Shown one piece after another: positions 35,577 through 44,942 of a stretch of 64,000 bases of DNA (its first letter is position 1; every line of letters starts with the position of its first letter). The stretch is taken from positions 62,001 to 126,000 of the forward strand of contig CALKCL010000011.1 in assembly GCA_938082545.1 (NCBI GenBank), in the 5' to 3' direction. The position numbers and the translations under genes are program-made. The notes under the pieces are model-generated. The model saw nothing but the letters and a program-made list of their open reading frames with translations. It did not search any database and had not been told where the DNA came from. Source of the DNA: an uncultured Gammaproteobacteria bacterium (GTDB lineage Bacteria; Pseudomonadota; Gammaproteobacteria; Ga0077536).

Positions 35577-37175
35577 TTATGTGAACTCAAGTAATTCATC
35601 TTGGGTGCCAGCCTTTCCACGGAGCATGTGATCTAGATAGTCTTCGTAAGTCTCCATCCACATCCCCGATGATCTTTCTGTTTCTAGGGACGCATCAGTT
35701 TTTGTGGTTTTTAGGTACCAGTTGTTGCAACGCAACCATACTTTTTCATTTGCGCTGGCAAGGCATAAATCACTCCAGTGTTTGACCGCATCTTTTAAAG
35801 GTTCGACTCTGCTATGGCCAGCCTGGTCCATTTTGCTTAGTAGCTCTGCAATATATTTAGCTTGCTCTTCACAAAGGAGAGTCACATTGGTTAGAGGGTT
35901 TAGGCTTTGAGGACCTATCATCATGTAAAAGTTTGGCATCTCGTCAACATGTATTCCCCAAAGAGATTGTGGACGCATCATTTGGAATCGGTTTGTTTCG
36001 TTTGCCCCGAATTTCTCAGCAAGGCTGATCCCGTTACGACCATAGATTGGGAAAGGTATAAAGTTACTATCAAACCCAGTCGCGTAAATGACGACATCGC
36101 ATTCAAAGTGTTTCCCTTGAGCGATGGTAATCCCCGTTTCATCTACCTTTACCACGCCTCCGTCATCGTGAACCAGCGTCACGTTTTTTTTGTTAAAAGA
36201 AGTATAGTAGTCGTCTATAAACAAAACCCGTTTACACCAGAACGGGTAATCTGGAGTCAGTAGTTTTGCTATTTCAGGATCATCCACATCGTTTTGAATC
36301 AGCTGCGCCAATTCTGTGCAGACTGCGTCATTTTGTTCTTTGTCCTGTATGGCATCCCAATCAAGGAACTGCTCGCCTGGCGGGAATTCACCTTTTGTGG
36401 CAGCGATATACCTTAGCTCTTCGCCATACCCTCCTGCTTCGAATTGTTGCTTTAGCTCAGGCGAGGTAGGTTCATCATCTCTGCGTAGCACCCATGTTGG
36501 AGTCCGTTGAAAAACATGCAGACTTTCCACATCATCAGCGATTGACGTGATTACTTGAGCAGCGGAGGCTCCAGTTCCGATGATGGCTACTTTTTTACCT
36601 TTTAAATTCGCAGTCCCATCCCATTGTGCCGTGTGGAAGCTTTCGCCTTTGAACAATTCCATACCACCTAGCTCAGGCATCCTTGGACTAGAGAGCGGAC
36701 CGTTCGCGCTAACTATATGGGTACACGATACAGTCTCTCCTGTCTGTCCAGTCTTAGTGTTTACTGTTCTGACTCGCCATTTATTCTGTTGGTCCCCAAG
36801 ATATTTTAGTTCCGTGACTTTACGGTCAAAACTAATGTTTTCTCTAACTCCGATATGGTCGGTTAGCATTTCAGCGTACTCTGCAATTTCAGGTTGACTT
36901 ACGTATTTTTTCGAGGGGATAAATCCAGTACGATCCAGAAAAGGCAGGTAGATATATGAGGGCACATCACACGCTGCCCCTGGGTAGGCGCCGACACCTT
37001 TCTTGCTCCAGACTCCTCCGACGGAGGAACCCATTTCAAGGATTTGAATATCATGTATGCCGGCTTCTTTTAAGTAGCTGGCACAGAGTAGTCCCGAAAA
37101 GCCGGCACCTATAATAACTACTCGACAGTGTTTATCGAAACCATCACTCGAGCTTTTATTGTTTGCTACAGTCAC
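35577..37175 (-). CDS. Baeyer-Villiger-type flavin monooxygenase (canonical fingerprint)
   Basis: About 532 residues. Seen: FAD motif GAGFSGLLCASYL, GGVWSKKGVGAYPGAACDVPSYIY (GGTW is GGVW here), the fingerprint FKGESFHTAQWD with its His, NADPH motif GTGASAAQV, and ATGFDSNFIPFP. The pattern HTxxWD ending in Asp and the long middle insert fit the group active on bulky or cyclic ketones, including steroid-type substrates. I place the start at GTG 37175 (GGAG upstream); the frame is open to GTG 37220. Divergent from gltX. Confidence 0.88.
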   Translation of the reverse strand: MTVANNKSSSDGFDKHCRVVIIGAGFSGLLCASYLKEAGIHDIQILEMGSSVGGVWSKKGVGAYPGAACDVPSYIYLPFLDRTGFIPSKKYVSQPEIAEYAEMLTDHIGVRENISFDRKVTELKYLGDQQNKWRVRTVNTKTGQTGETVSCTHIVSANGPLSSPRMPELGGMELFKGESFHTAQWDGTANLKGKKVAIIGTGASAAQVITSIADDVESLHVFQRTPTWVLRRDDEPTSPELKQQFEAGGYGEELRYIAATKGEFPPGEQFLDWDAIQDKEQNDAVCTELAQLIQNDVDDPEIAKLLTPDYPFWCKRVLFIDDYYTSFNKKNVTLVHDDGGVVKVDETGITIAQGKHFECDVVIYATGFDSNFIPFPIYGRNGISLAEKFGANETNRFQMMRPQSLWGIHVDEMPNFYMMIGPQSLNPLTNVTLLCEEQAKYIAELLSKMDQAGHSRVEPLKDAVKHWSDLCLASANEKVWLRCNNWYLKTTKTDASLETERSSGMWMETYEDYLDHMLRGKAGTQDELLEFT

Positions 37176-37342
37176 GTTGAAATTTTCTCCAAAAAAACTT
37201 GTCTGACCAAAGAGTATCACTAGTTATCCGATCTGACACTAACCGGGTGCCAATTTAGCAACAACCATTTTTCTGGCAGCAAAATGGATCATTTACCAAT
37301 ACAATGCTCCTCTTCAGCCAACCAATATTTTTTAGATACATT

Positions 37343-38761
37343 ATGACAATAGCCACTCGATTTCCGCCCAGCCCAACAGGGGACCTGCATATTGGCAGTG
37401 TTCGCACAGCCTTGTACAACTATTTGTTTGCTCGTCAGCAAGAAGGACGTTTTGTATTTCGGCTTGAAGATACAGATAGAGAGCGCTCGACAGAGCAGGC
37501 GGTCCAAAATATCTTAGCAGGGATGAATTGGTTGGGGCTTGACTATGATGAAGGCCCTCACTATCAGACAGCGCGGTTTGCGCGATATGAGGAGAAGATC
37601 GCAGAACTCAAACACTCTGGCCATGCATACAAATGTTACTGCACGAAGCAACGCCTCGATTCGCTTAGAGACGAGCAGGTGGCGTCTCAACTTACTCCTA
37701 AATACGACGGCCATTGTCGAGGCAGTCAAGAAAATAACCATGACAAGTCTGGCTCTTTTGTGATGAGACTCAAAACGCCACTTGATGGTCATGTAATTGT
37801 TCGAGATGAGATTCGAGGAGACGTGAAAATTGAAAACAGCCAGCTTGATGATTTAATTATTGCAAGGTCAGATGGTACGCCGACTTATCATTTGACTGTA
37901 GTGGTGGATGATATTGACATGGAAATCTCGCATGTGATCCGAGGAGACGATCACCTCAGCAACACCGCACGCCAGATTCACATCATTAATGCACTAAACG
38001 CACAAATACCAGTATATGCTCATATCCCGATGATTAATGGAACAGATGGGAAGCGGCTTTCGAAGAGACATGGAGCAGTTAGTGTCTTGGAATATCGTGA
38101 AAATGGAATACTGCCTGAAGCACTTTTAAACTATTTGGCACGGCTAGGTTGGTCTCATGGAGATCAAGAAATTTTTTCGATGGATGAGATGCGTGAGCTC
38201 TTTAGTTTAAGTGCTGTCAACAAATCTGCGGCTGCGTTCGACCCCGACAAGTTACTCTGGGTCAACCAACAGTATATCCAGAGTATGGAAATAGATCAGT
38301 TAGCCAGTTACGCTGCGCCATTTTTTTTAGCTAGAGGGCTTGATATTGAGATGCGTGAGAAATTTGTTGCGGTAGTGGACGCCCAAAGGACTCGGGTGAA
38401 AGATCTGATGGAAATGGCAGACAAAAGTGCACCATTCTTCGGAAAATTTTCTGGCCACGAAGAATCTGCTGTGAAAAAGCACCTCAGAGGTGTTGTAGCT
38501 GAGCCTTTGCAGGCGCTTCGTGAACGTCTATCAGAATTAGAAGATTGGAGTCCAAATAAATTACAGGCAATAGTCGAGCAAGTGGCAGAGGAGCGAGAGC
38601 TCAAACTAGGAAAAATAGCACAACCGCTAAGAGTTGCGGTGACTGGTGGAAGCGCATCCCCAGGAATTGAGGTAACGCTATGGTTGGTTGGTAGGGAACA
38701 ATGCCTAGAACGGCTCGATATAGCTCTCCAATTAATAAGAGATCGTGTGAGTTCGGCTTGA
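37343..38761 (+). CDS. gltX: Glutamyl-tRNA synthetase
   Basis: Class Ib aminoacyl-tRNA synthetase, 472 residues. Seen: RFPPSPTGDLHIGSVRTALYNYLFAR (HIGH-type motif HIGS), RLEDTDRERSTEQA, and KRLSKRHGA (KMSKS-type). I use ATG 37343; the track upstream is leader. Two tRNA genes, including its own tRNA-Glu, follow on the same strand within 300 bases. A 7-bp inverted repeat CCATTTT/AAAATGG (37265/37281) lies in the shared upstream region with the monooxygenase. Confidence 0.97.
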   Translation: MTIATRFPPSPTGDLHIGSVRTALYNYLFARQQEGRFVFRLEDTDRERSTEQAVQNILAGMNWLGLDYDEGPHYQTARFARYEEKIAELKHSGHAYKCYCTKQRLDSLRDEQVASQLTPKYDGHCRGSQENNHDKSGSFVMRLKTPLDGHVIVRDEIRGDVKIENSQLDDLIIARSDGTPTYHLTVVVDDIDMEISHVIRGDDHLSNTARQIHIINALNAQIPVYAHIPMINGTDGKRLSKRHGAVSVLEYRENGILPEALLNYLARLGWSHGDQEIFSMDEMRELFSLSAVNKSAAAFDPDKLLWVNQQYIQSMEIDQLASYAAPFFLARGLDIEMREKFVAVVDAQRTRVKDLMEMADKSAPFFGKFSGHEESAVKKHLRGVVAEPLQALRERLSELEDWSPNKLQAIVEQVAEERELKLGKIAQPLRVAVTGGSASPGIEVTLWLVGREQCLERLDIALQLIRDRVSSA

Positions 38762-38901
38762 CAGTTGTCGCTCGCTAGCTTACTCTGCGGCCGCTTAAGA
38801 CGAGTTATTGATTGGGAAGTTTAAAGTCGCTTAATATAGTGACCGACTTCTGGAAATTCTGAACAGATGCTTCTACTTATAGGCAGATTCTGCAGTAATT
38901 A

Positions 38902-38977
38902 GGGGCCATAGCTCAGCTGGGAGAGCGCTGCAATGGCATTGCAGAGGTCGGCGGTTCGATCCCGCCTGGCTCCACCA
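38902..38977 (+). tRNA. tRNA-Ala (GGC)
   Basis: 76 bases with encoded CCA. Acceptor arms GGGGCCA/TGGCTCC pair (one G-U), D-loop AGCTCAGCTGGGAGAGC, anticodon arm CTGCA-ATGGCAT-TGCAG with anticodon GGC, and T-arm GGCGGTTCGATCCCGCC. Five bases separate it from tRNA-Glu, so they are one transcript. Confidence 0.97.
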
Positions 38978-38982
38978 AATAC

Positions 38983-39058
38983 GTCCCCATCGTCTAGAGG
39001 CCTAGGACACTGCCCTTTCACGGCGGCAACAGGGGTTCGAATCCCCTTGGGGACGCCA
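38983..39058 (+). tRNA. tRNA-Glu (TTC)
   Basis: 76 bases with encoded CCA. Acceptor GTCCCC/GGGGAC, anticodon loop CTTTCAC with anticodon TTC between CTGCC and GGCGG, and T-arm AGGGGTTCGAATCCCCT. It closely resembles the E. coli tRNA-Glu. It is downstream of gltX, the enzyme that charges it. Confidence 0.97.
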
Positions 39059-39118
39059 CTTTTTGGTGTTTTTAAGTAAAGTCATGGCTTGAAATAAAGC
39101 TGTGCTGCTAAAATCCGG

Positions 39119-39982
39119 CTATCTGTGCTCTACGAATCCGTCTCGGAGAACCACATCTCCTTTCTGAGACAAAACCTGGAACATTATCAGTTCCTCTTCC
39201 GTCTCTAATGTCTCGATTCTTAAATGGGTGGGCGCTATTACTGGTTTAGAAAATCTGCACCCTATCCGGCGGATTTTTTCTGGGTCAGAGTTGAGTGTGT
39301 TCTTTACTATTTCGGAAACAGCGAGCGCTAGTGTGGCAGTGCCATGCAGAAGAGGCTCTGCCATATTTCCTTGGTGAGCTGCTGATTTCTCAGTATGTAT
39401 GGGATTCCAGATACGCGCGCATTCAGTGTATGTATGAGCGAGGCCTCCACTGATTTCTAGCGATGAAACCTGAGCTTCTACAACCTGAGCTTCTATAAGA
39501 GAGCTAGAAAATTTTGGTGTGGAGGGTGCTATTTGAGGGAACGCGCCACAGTCCTCAGTTTTCGCCCCGAGAAATAAGTTCCCTTGCCACGTTTCATTAA
39601 CGACGATGTCGTCGCTATCAACTGTTTTAAGTTTCCACGTCAGATATATCCCAGGTGTTCGTTGTTCTAGTGAGATAACTTCTGCGGTTGTAAAGTAACT
39701 CTGCCCAAGGGATAACGGTTGGTAGATATGTAAATCATGGGTTGCATGGACCATTCTATGCATGGGTAAATTGTTCTCATGAAAAAAATCCAATAAAGCA
39801 GGCCATTCGCAACAGACGGGGAATAAAGGATGGATACCTAATTTAGGATGAGTCATATCGTCGAAATATATGGGAAGCAGATCGTTGAGACATGCCGCAT
39901 AAGCCATTGTGTGACGTTTGGTTACATTGAGCTCAAAGACAGGTCCGATATAGCTCACTAGCTCGCTTGGCTTGAGGATCAA
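39119..39982 (-). CDS. MaoC-like double-hotdog protein with degenerate hydratase motif
   Basis: 287 residues: two hotdog domains, as in fungal/actinobacterial hydratase 2 and in single-chain (3R)-enoyl-CoA hydratases. The C-terminal domain carries YTECARIWNPIHTEKSAA where hydratase 2 expects a G-D-x-N-P-x-H core; N-P-I-H is kept, but the Asp is Ile. It may be a non-catalytic or altered member. Start is TTG 39982 with GGAG upstream; a GTG at 39958 is an alternative. Function in CoA-ester metabolism is inferred. Confidence 0.75.
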   Translation of the reverse strand: MILKPSELVSYIGPVFELNVTKRHTMAYAACLNDLLPIYFDDMTHPKLGIHPLFPVCCEWPALLDFFHENNLPMHRMVHATHDLHIYQPLSLGQSYFTTAEVISLEQRTPGIYLTWKLKTVDSDDIVVNETWQGNLFLGAKTEDCGAFPQIAPSTPKFSSSLIEAQVVEAQVSSLEISGGLAHTYTECARIWNPIHTEKSAAHQGNMAEPLLHGTATLALAVSEIVKNTLNSDPEKIRRIGCRFSKPVIAPTHLRIETLETEEELIMFQVLSQKGDVVLRDGFVEHR

Positions 39983-40145
39983 GTTGTTCTCCGGTGTTGT
40001 CTCTTTACGATAGGATAAGTGAAAAAAGAATATAGTCCAAAGACTAAGGGCACATTATTTCATGCTGGATGAAACTCGGGCCCAGTGAAGCAACTAGTCT
40101 TGATATAAAAAGCCTCGGACATTAGAGTTAGATAACGCTATAAAA

Positions 40146-41984
40146 ATGAGTAGGGACAACAAACGGATGAATGTATTTGAAAAGCTAGGTGTGGACTTTG
40201 GAGAGCTGGGCTTTGACCCTGAACGATTACGGGCTAAGTACAGACAGGAGAGAGATAAGAGAGTTCGGGCCGACGGGAACAATCAATACCAACAAGTTGT
40301 TGGGGATTTTTCCCGATATGTTGACGACCCTTACGCGGCTTCAGACTCTGAGCGAGAGCCATTACATGATCACGTCGATGTTGCTGTCATCGGAGGTGGG
40401 TTTGGTGGACTTTTAGCGGGAGCAAGATTGCGCGAAACCGGAGTAGAAAGCATCAGGCTCATAGAAAAAGGAAGCGATTTTGGAGGGACATGGTATTGGA
40501 ATCGTTACCCAGGTGCGATGTGCGATGTAGAGTCTTACATCTATTTGCCTCTACTAGAAGAGCTGAGTTATTTCCCTATCGAGAAATATACTCATGCCCC
40601 TGAAATACTAGCGCACTGCCGTCGGATAGCGGAGCATTTTGATTTATACAGCGACGCTTGTTTACAAACGGAGGTGACTGAGGTCCGCTGGGATGATTCG
40701 AATGAGCATTGGATTATCTCTACAAACAGAGACGATTTATTCAGCGCGAAGACCGTTATCATGTCGAACGGGCCGCTCAATCGTCCAAAGCTTCCCGCTA
40801 TTGCCGGGATTAATAAGTTTAAAGGGCACACATTTCATACGTCACGGTGGGACTATAGTTATACCGGTGGAAATTCTAGCGGTTCGTTAGAAGGTTTGGC
40901 AGGCAAAAGAGTCGGCATCATCGGTACAGGTGCGACTGCGGTTCAATGTATACCCCATCTTGGAGAGGCTGCAGAAAAATTATTCGTTTTCCAACGAACG
41001 CCATCCTCTATTGATGTTCGTGGGAATAAACCGACTGACTCTGATTGGGCGGCAAGCCAGCAATCAGGTTGGCAAAAACATAGGATGGAAAATTTTACGA
41101 ATCTGACTAGTGGTGGAATGGGCGCAGAGGATCTAGTAGGAGATGGATGGACTGAGATTTACCGGAATTTGACAGGAATGTTACCTCCGAAAGACTTTGA
41201 GGAGCTTTCTAAAGAAAACATGTCATTGGCAACTGAGCTGGCGGATTTCAAGAAAATGGAAAAAATCAGAGCGCGTGTAGATAGTATCGTTCATGACAAA
41301 AAGACTGCAGAGTCTTTGAAGCCGTACTATAGGCAGTTCTGCAAGAGACCATGTTTTCACGACGAGTATCTAGATACCTACAATAGGCCTAATGTGCATT
41401 TAGTCGATACCGAAGGGCGAGGGGTCAATGAGATTACTGAAACGGGTGTGATGGTTGATGGTGTTCATTACGAACTAGATTGCCTTATCTTTGCCACTGG
41501 ATTTGAGGTAGGCACAGACTACACACGCAGATCTGGTTATGACGTCATTGGACGAGAGGGCCTCAGCTTGAGCTCCAAATGGGCGGACGGCCCTTCCACG
41601 TTTCATGGATACTGCACAAATGGTTTTCCTAATTGTTACTTTATGGGCATGGTACACAGCGCGTTAACTACCAATTTCTGCCACTTGTTAGATGAACAAA
41701 GTAAGCATCTTGCCCACCTAATCGCGTACGAGAAGGAAAACAGGGTCAATTTGGAAGCGACTGTCGCTGCTGAAGAGGAGTGGGGGGCTACGATCAAAAA
41801 GTTGGCTAGAGTGGGCGAACGATTCTTCGCTGAGTGCACCCCAGGGTACTATAACAGCGAAGGCAAAGTAGATAAGAAAAATGGGTTTTTATCTAACGTC
41901 TATGGTGGAGGGCCATTAGCCTTTTTCGAGATACTAAAGGAATGGCGAGAATCTGACGGCGCTGCTAGGTTAGTAAAAAAGTAG
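40146..41984 (+). CDS. Baeyer-Villiger-type flavin monooxygenase with N-terminal extension
   Basis: 612 residues, about 70 longer at the N-terminus than the core fold; the extension (MNVFEKLGVDFGELGFDPERLRAKYR... style, helical and charged) resembles the larger, cyclopentadecanone-type monooxygenases. Seen: GGGFGGLLAGARL, GGTWYWNRYPGAMCDVESYIYLP, fingerprint FKGHTFHTSRWD from residue 225 with His, GTGATAVQC, and FATGFEVGTDYTRRSGYDV. It likely oxidises large cyclic or polycyclic ketones. A start at ATG 40167 (AGGGA upstream) is as good as 40146. Confidence 0.88.
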   Translation: MSRDNKRMNVFEKLGVDFGELGFDPERLRAKYRQERDKRVRADGNNQYQQVVGDFSRYVDDPYAASDSEREPLHDHVDVAVIGGGFGGLLAGARLRETGVESIRLIEKGSDFGGTWYWNRYPGAMCDVESYIYLPLLEELSYFPIEKYTHAPEILAHCRRIAEHFDLYSDACLQTEVTEVRWDDSNEHWIISTNRDDLFSAKTVIMSNGPLNRPKLPAIAGINKFKGHTFHTSRWDYSYTGGNSSGSLEGLAGKRVGIIGTGATAVQCIPHLGEAAEKLFVFQRTPSSIDVRGNKPTDSDWAASQQSGWQKHRMENFTNLTSGGMGAEDLVGDGWTEIYRNLTGMLPPKDFEELSKENMSLATELADFKKMEKIRARVDSIVHDKKTAESLKPYYRQFCKRPCFHDEYLDTYNRPNVHLVDTEGRGVNEITETGVMVDGVHYELDCLIFATGFEVGTDYTRRSGYDVIGREGLSLSSKWADGPSTFHGYCTNGFPNCYFMGMVHSALTTNFCHLLDEQSKHLAHLIAYEKENRVNLEATVAAEEEWGATIKKLARVGERFFAECTPGYYNSEGKVDKKNGFLSNVYGGGPLAFFEILKEWRESDGAARLVKK

Positions 41985-42120
41985 CAGATTTTAATATATT
42001 GGGCCTTTAGTTAATCCTACTTTTATAGGCTTTTAGCTGCTTGTGTGGCCGGAAAGAAATAGATTACAATAAAATAACTTGCCAAGCCTAACGTATCATC
42101 CTCATAGGGAGCTTTCTCGA

Positions 42121-43104
42121 GTGAAAAAATTTATAACTGTTTTGGTAGCGTCTTGTCTGCTTACATTTTCTTTTGTTTTATCAGCTGATGAGCCAGGAAT
42201 GGCCTCGAGCGTCGGGAAGCAAATGGTAGGTTCAGCTTTATCTGGAAACGTCAATGAGATCTTGCAAAATGGTGCAAATTTGGTTGGGGATAAGTCTGCT
42301 AGTGTGGCGGAGAATGCGTTGAGGAATTTGTTTCCTACTGCGCAAGTAGAGCTAGAATGGTCTGACGAATACGGTTTAGAAGGCGAAGCATTAATCCTAT
42401 CACCTTTGTTAGAGAGCGCAGACAACTCAAAATTAATTTTTACTCAAGCTAGTGTGGTAGCAGCTGAGCGTCGTACCACCGTTAATATTGGCTTAGGCGC
42501 TAGACATTTAGCGATGGGTGACAAGTTATTAATGGGAGTGAACGCTTTCTATGACCATGAATTCCCTTTAGATCATCAAAGAGTTTCCGTGGGAGCTGAA
42601 TTTAGAACCACAATGGGTGAAATTAATACCAATTTCTACTGGGGCACCAGTGGTTGGAAGAAAGCCCGAAAAACTAATTTTTCTGAAAGAGCTATGGATG
42701 GATTTGACATAGAATACGGAATGCCTCTCCCTTATATGCCGAGAACTAAGTTTTACGGTGGTTACTTCAGGTGGCGTGCTCAGAATCAAGATGGAAAGAA
42801 AAAAGCAGATAACGGATGGTCAATGTCATTAGACTCTGAAATATTTAATGGGGTGTTTCTTGAGTTAGGCCATCGTTATTATAATAACAGCAGTGACGAA
42901 GTATTTGCTTCAGTTCAGGTCGATGTTGTCGGCTTGTTGACTAAGAAGCCAGCGAATACGAAGCCATTTTTCTCTAATGTTGCTTGGCAAGGACTTACCA
43001 GTATGAAAGAGAATCGATATGCGGAAGTTCGTCGCCAGAATCAGATAGTCAAGGAAACCAAGTCTGACGTGAGTGACTTTAGTGTGACAGTCAGCGGTTT
43101 CTAA
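42121..43104 (+). CDS. Inverse-autotransporter (invasin/intimin-type) beta-barrel without passenger
   Basis: 327 residues: signal peptide (1-21, cleaved before DEPG), a ~50-residue linker, then an outer-membrane barrel of the IAT_beta type: VNIGLGARHLAMGDKLLMGVNAFYDHE, HQRVSVGAEFRT, FYWGTSGWKKA, MDGFDIEYGMPL. The closing segment RYAEVRRQNQIVKET is where intimin and invasin pass to their extracellular domains, but only about 15 residues follow. Start GTG 42121 has AGGGAG upstream. A strong terminator follows, so the passenger is not simply split off downstream. Role unknown; adhesion cannot be assumed. Confidence 0.85.
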   Translation: MKKFITVLVASCLLTFSFVLSADEPGMASSVGKQMVGSALSGNVNEILQNGANLVGDKSASVAENALRNLFPTAQVELEWSDEYGLEGEALILSPLLESADNSKLIFTQASVVAAERRTTVNIGLGARHLAMGDKLLMGVNAFYDHEFPLDHQRVSVGAEFRTTMGEINTNFYWGTSGWKKARKTNFSERAMDGFDIEYGMPLPYMPRTKFYGGYFRWRAQNQDGKKKADNGWSMSLDSEIFNGVFLELGHRYYNNSSDEVFASVQVDVVGLLTKKPANTKPFFSNVAWQGLTSMKENRYAEVRRQNQIVKETKSDVSDFSVTVSGF

Positions 43105-43121
43105 AAAGAAGCCTAAGTGAG

Positions 43122-43149
43122 AAAACGGCCGTTTGGCCGTTTTTTTTTT
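43122..43149 (+). terminator. Rho-independent terminator
   Basis: Arms AAACGGCC (43123-43130) and GGCCGTTT (43135-43142) with a four-base loop, followed by an unbroken run of T to 43149. It lies 18 bases after the barrel gene. A third GGCCGTTT copy at 43150-43157 overlaps the stop of the convergent gene. Confidence 0.9.
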
Positions 43150-43155
43150 GGCCGT

Positions 43156-43746
43156 TTAATACTGAGGACAATTCCCCAAGGCTTCTTCACAGACCGCAAG
43201 GTAGGAGAGGTAACCCAGCCAGAATTTCCTGGCTTCCAAGTCAACTGGTATTTCGTTTTCAGTATCGTAAGGTTCTACTCTCCAGCTTTTCTGGAGGAGA
43301 TAGAAGTTTTTGTAACCGGAAATTCCACGCAATATGCTGAATTCGCCGAGTCCGTTTTGGGTGCTCGCACCGCAGAGTAGCATGACCGCTGCAGTTGGAT
43401 ACTGATGAGAGACTCCATTTAAAGCAATAGGTTTTACGTCAAAATCGGAGCATTGTCGAGATAAGTGATCGACGACTCGAGTAAGCATCAAGTCTAAGTC
43501 TGCGTCAGGCTGATCCAATAGCATTTGAACAGACAGCAGCTCCTTCCAATTTTTCTCATCTTGGCCCGCAGGTGCGTACTCTGTTGTGGACAAATTGTCT
43601 TGCCGATTAGAGAAAATTTCTTCCCAACCACTCGGTTCGATGAAAAGCAGCTGTTCTGCGCTTTCATTACTTGCCTCTTGAGAGAAGCTAGATGTAGCTA
43701 AAATAAGACTGCCTATAGTGGCAGCAGTTCTAAAAATTTTTTTCAC
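43156..43746 (-). CDS. Exported protein of unknown function
   Basis: 196 residues with a clear signal peptide (KKIFRTAATIGSLILATSSFSQ). Mature part: EPSGWEEIFSNRQDNLSTTEYAPAGQDEKNWKELLSVQ, and four cysteines, two near the C-terminus (CEEALGNCPQY). The GWEEIFSNR...EYxPxGQ..NWxELL pattern looks like a family of small periplasmic proteins that I cannot name. Start is GTG with AAGGA upstream. It converges on the barrel gene; a link is not shown. Confidence 0.65.
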   Translation of the reverse strand: MKKIFRTAATIGSLILATSSFSQEASNESAEQLLFIEPSGWEEIFSNRQDNLSTTEYAPAGQDEKNWKELLSVQMLLDQPDADLDLMLTRVVDHLSRQCSDFDVKPIALNGVSHQYPTAAVMLLCGASTQNGLGEFSILRGISGYKNFYLLQKSWRVEPYDTENEIPVDLEARKFWLGYLSYLAVCEEALGNCPQY

Positions 43747-43990
43747 TCAGTATCCTTTATGGTGAGAGTCAGACATAAATTAAAGTGATTAATGCCATTA
43801 AAGCTATATTGTACCGAATGGTAAAGTAATCCGCTCGACTCGAAAATAATTAGAAAAATGATATCAGTATCTGTTAAGTTAAGCTTGTAAGTCGCGCAGG
43901 CAAATTTACTTAGCCTTTGTGAACTAACCAAAATGGGTTTTTGCTAAGTTTTTTTGTTTCAATTTCAAATATGAATAAAGGAGAGAAATT

Positions 43991-44929
43991 ATGTCTCTAG
44001 ATCAAAGTACGGATGCACTGTTGAAGAATATCGCTGCAGGTGGAGGGCCAGCATTGCATGAGATGCCTTATGAAACGTGTCGTTCCGTTTTCTTACAATT
44101 GGTGCAAAACCTTCAGGGTGAGACTCTTCCTATCCACAGTAGTGTCGATAAGTCAGTTGCAGGGCCAAATGGGGAGATTCCAATCAGAGTGTATACTCCG
44201 AGGGCGATTGGAGATGAGAAATTGCCTGTTGTGGTTCTTTATCATGGAGGTGGATGGGTCATTGGTGATCTCGAAAGTCATGACAACCAGTGTCGTTATT
44301 TGGCTAATGAAGCAGACAGTATTGTCGTCGCTGTTGATTATCGGCTTGCGCCAGAACATATTTTTCCTGCCGGAGTAAAAGACTGTATCGCTGCTACGGA
44401 ATGGGTGGTGGCTAATGCTGCGAGTATCGGGGGTGATAGCTCCCTCGTGGCAGTTACCGGTGACAGTGCTGGAGGCAACATGGCAGCTGTGGTCGCGCTG
44501 CAGCTAAGAGAGAAGATAGTATTCCAGCTTTTGGTTTACCCGGTCACTGATTTCTCTGATGCTGTCTACCCTTCTCGCGAAGAGTTCGGTGGAGGTGCGT
44601 ATTTTCTATCTATGGAAGATATGGCTTGGTTTGGTGGTCTTTATACTAATAATGGCGAAGTGTCACTTTTGGACGAACACGCGACAGTGATGTCAGTGAC
44701 CGACCTAGCTGGTGTTGCTCCCGCGTTGACTATTACAGCCGGATTTGATCCGCTTAGAGATGAAGGGAAGGCTTATGCTGAAAAGCTAAAAAAGGCTGGA
44801 ATCAAGTCTGATTATAAGTGTTATGACGGGACTATTCACGGATTCACACTTTTCCCAGGCGCGTTAGAAGCCGGGAAAGAAGCTTTAGGGCTTATGGTGA
44901 GTTCATTGAAGACAGCCTTTGGTAAATAA
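43991..44929 (+). CDS. Hormone-sensitive-lipase family esterase
   Basis: 312-residue alpha/beta hydrolase. Seen: oxyanion motif HGGGWVIGD near residue 90, nucleophile GDSAGGN near residue 157, acid in FDPLRDEG and His in HGFTLFPG. AAGGAG precedes the ATG. Cytosolic carboxylesterase; with Baeyer-Villiger enzymes nearby, hydrolysis of the ester or lactone they form is a plausible but unproven role. Confidence 0.9.
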   Translation: MSLDQSTDALLKNIAAGGGPALHEMPYETCRSVFLQLVQNLQGETLPIHSSVDKSVAGPNGEIPIRVYTPRAIGDEKLPVVVLYHGGGWVIGDLESHDNQCRYLANEADSIVVAVDYRLAPEHIFPAGVKDCIAATEWVVANAASIGGDSSLVAVTGDSAGGNMAAVVALQLREKIVFQLLVYPVTDFSDAVYPSREEFGGGAYFLSMEDMAWFGGLYTNNGEVSLLDEHATVMSVTDLAGVAPALTITAGFDPLRDEGKAYAEKLKKAGIKSDYKCYDGTIHGFTLFPGALEAGKEALGLMVSSLKTAFGK

Positions 44930-44942
44930 AGCGCTTATAGTT

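Noticed and set aside
36266-36897. Several plus-strand frames opposite the second monooxygenase
   Set aside because: All are shadows of a full-length conserved enzyme.
38902-39058. Genomic-island attachment at the tRNA genes
   Set aside because: No integrase and no direct repeat of the tRNA 3' end was seen nearby.
43117-43380. 87-residue frame starting in the terminator
   Set aside because: It begins within a terminator hairpin and runs opposite an exported protein gene.
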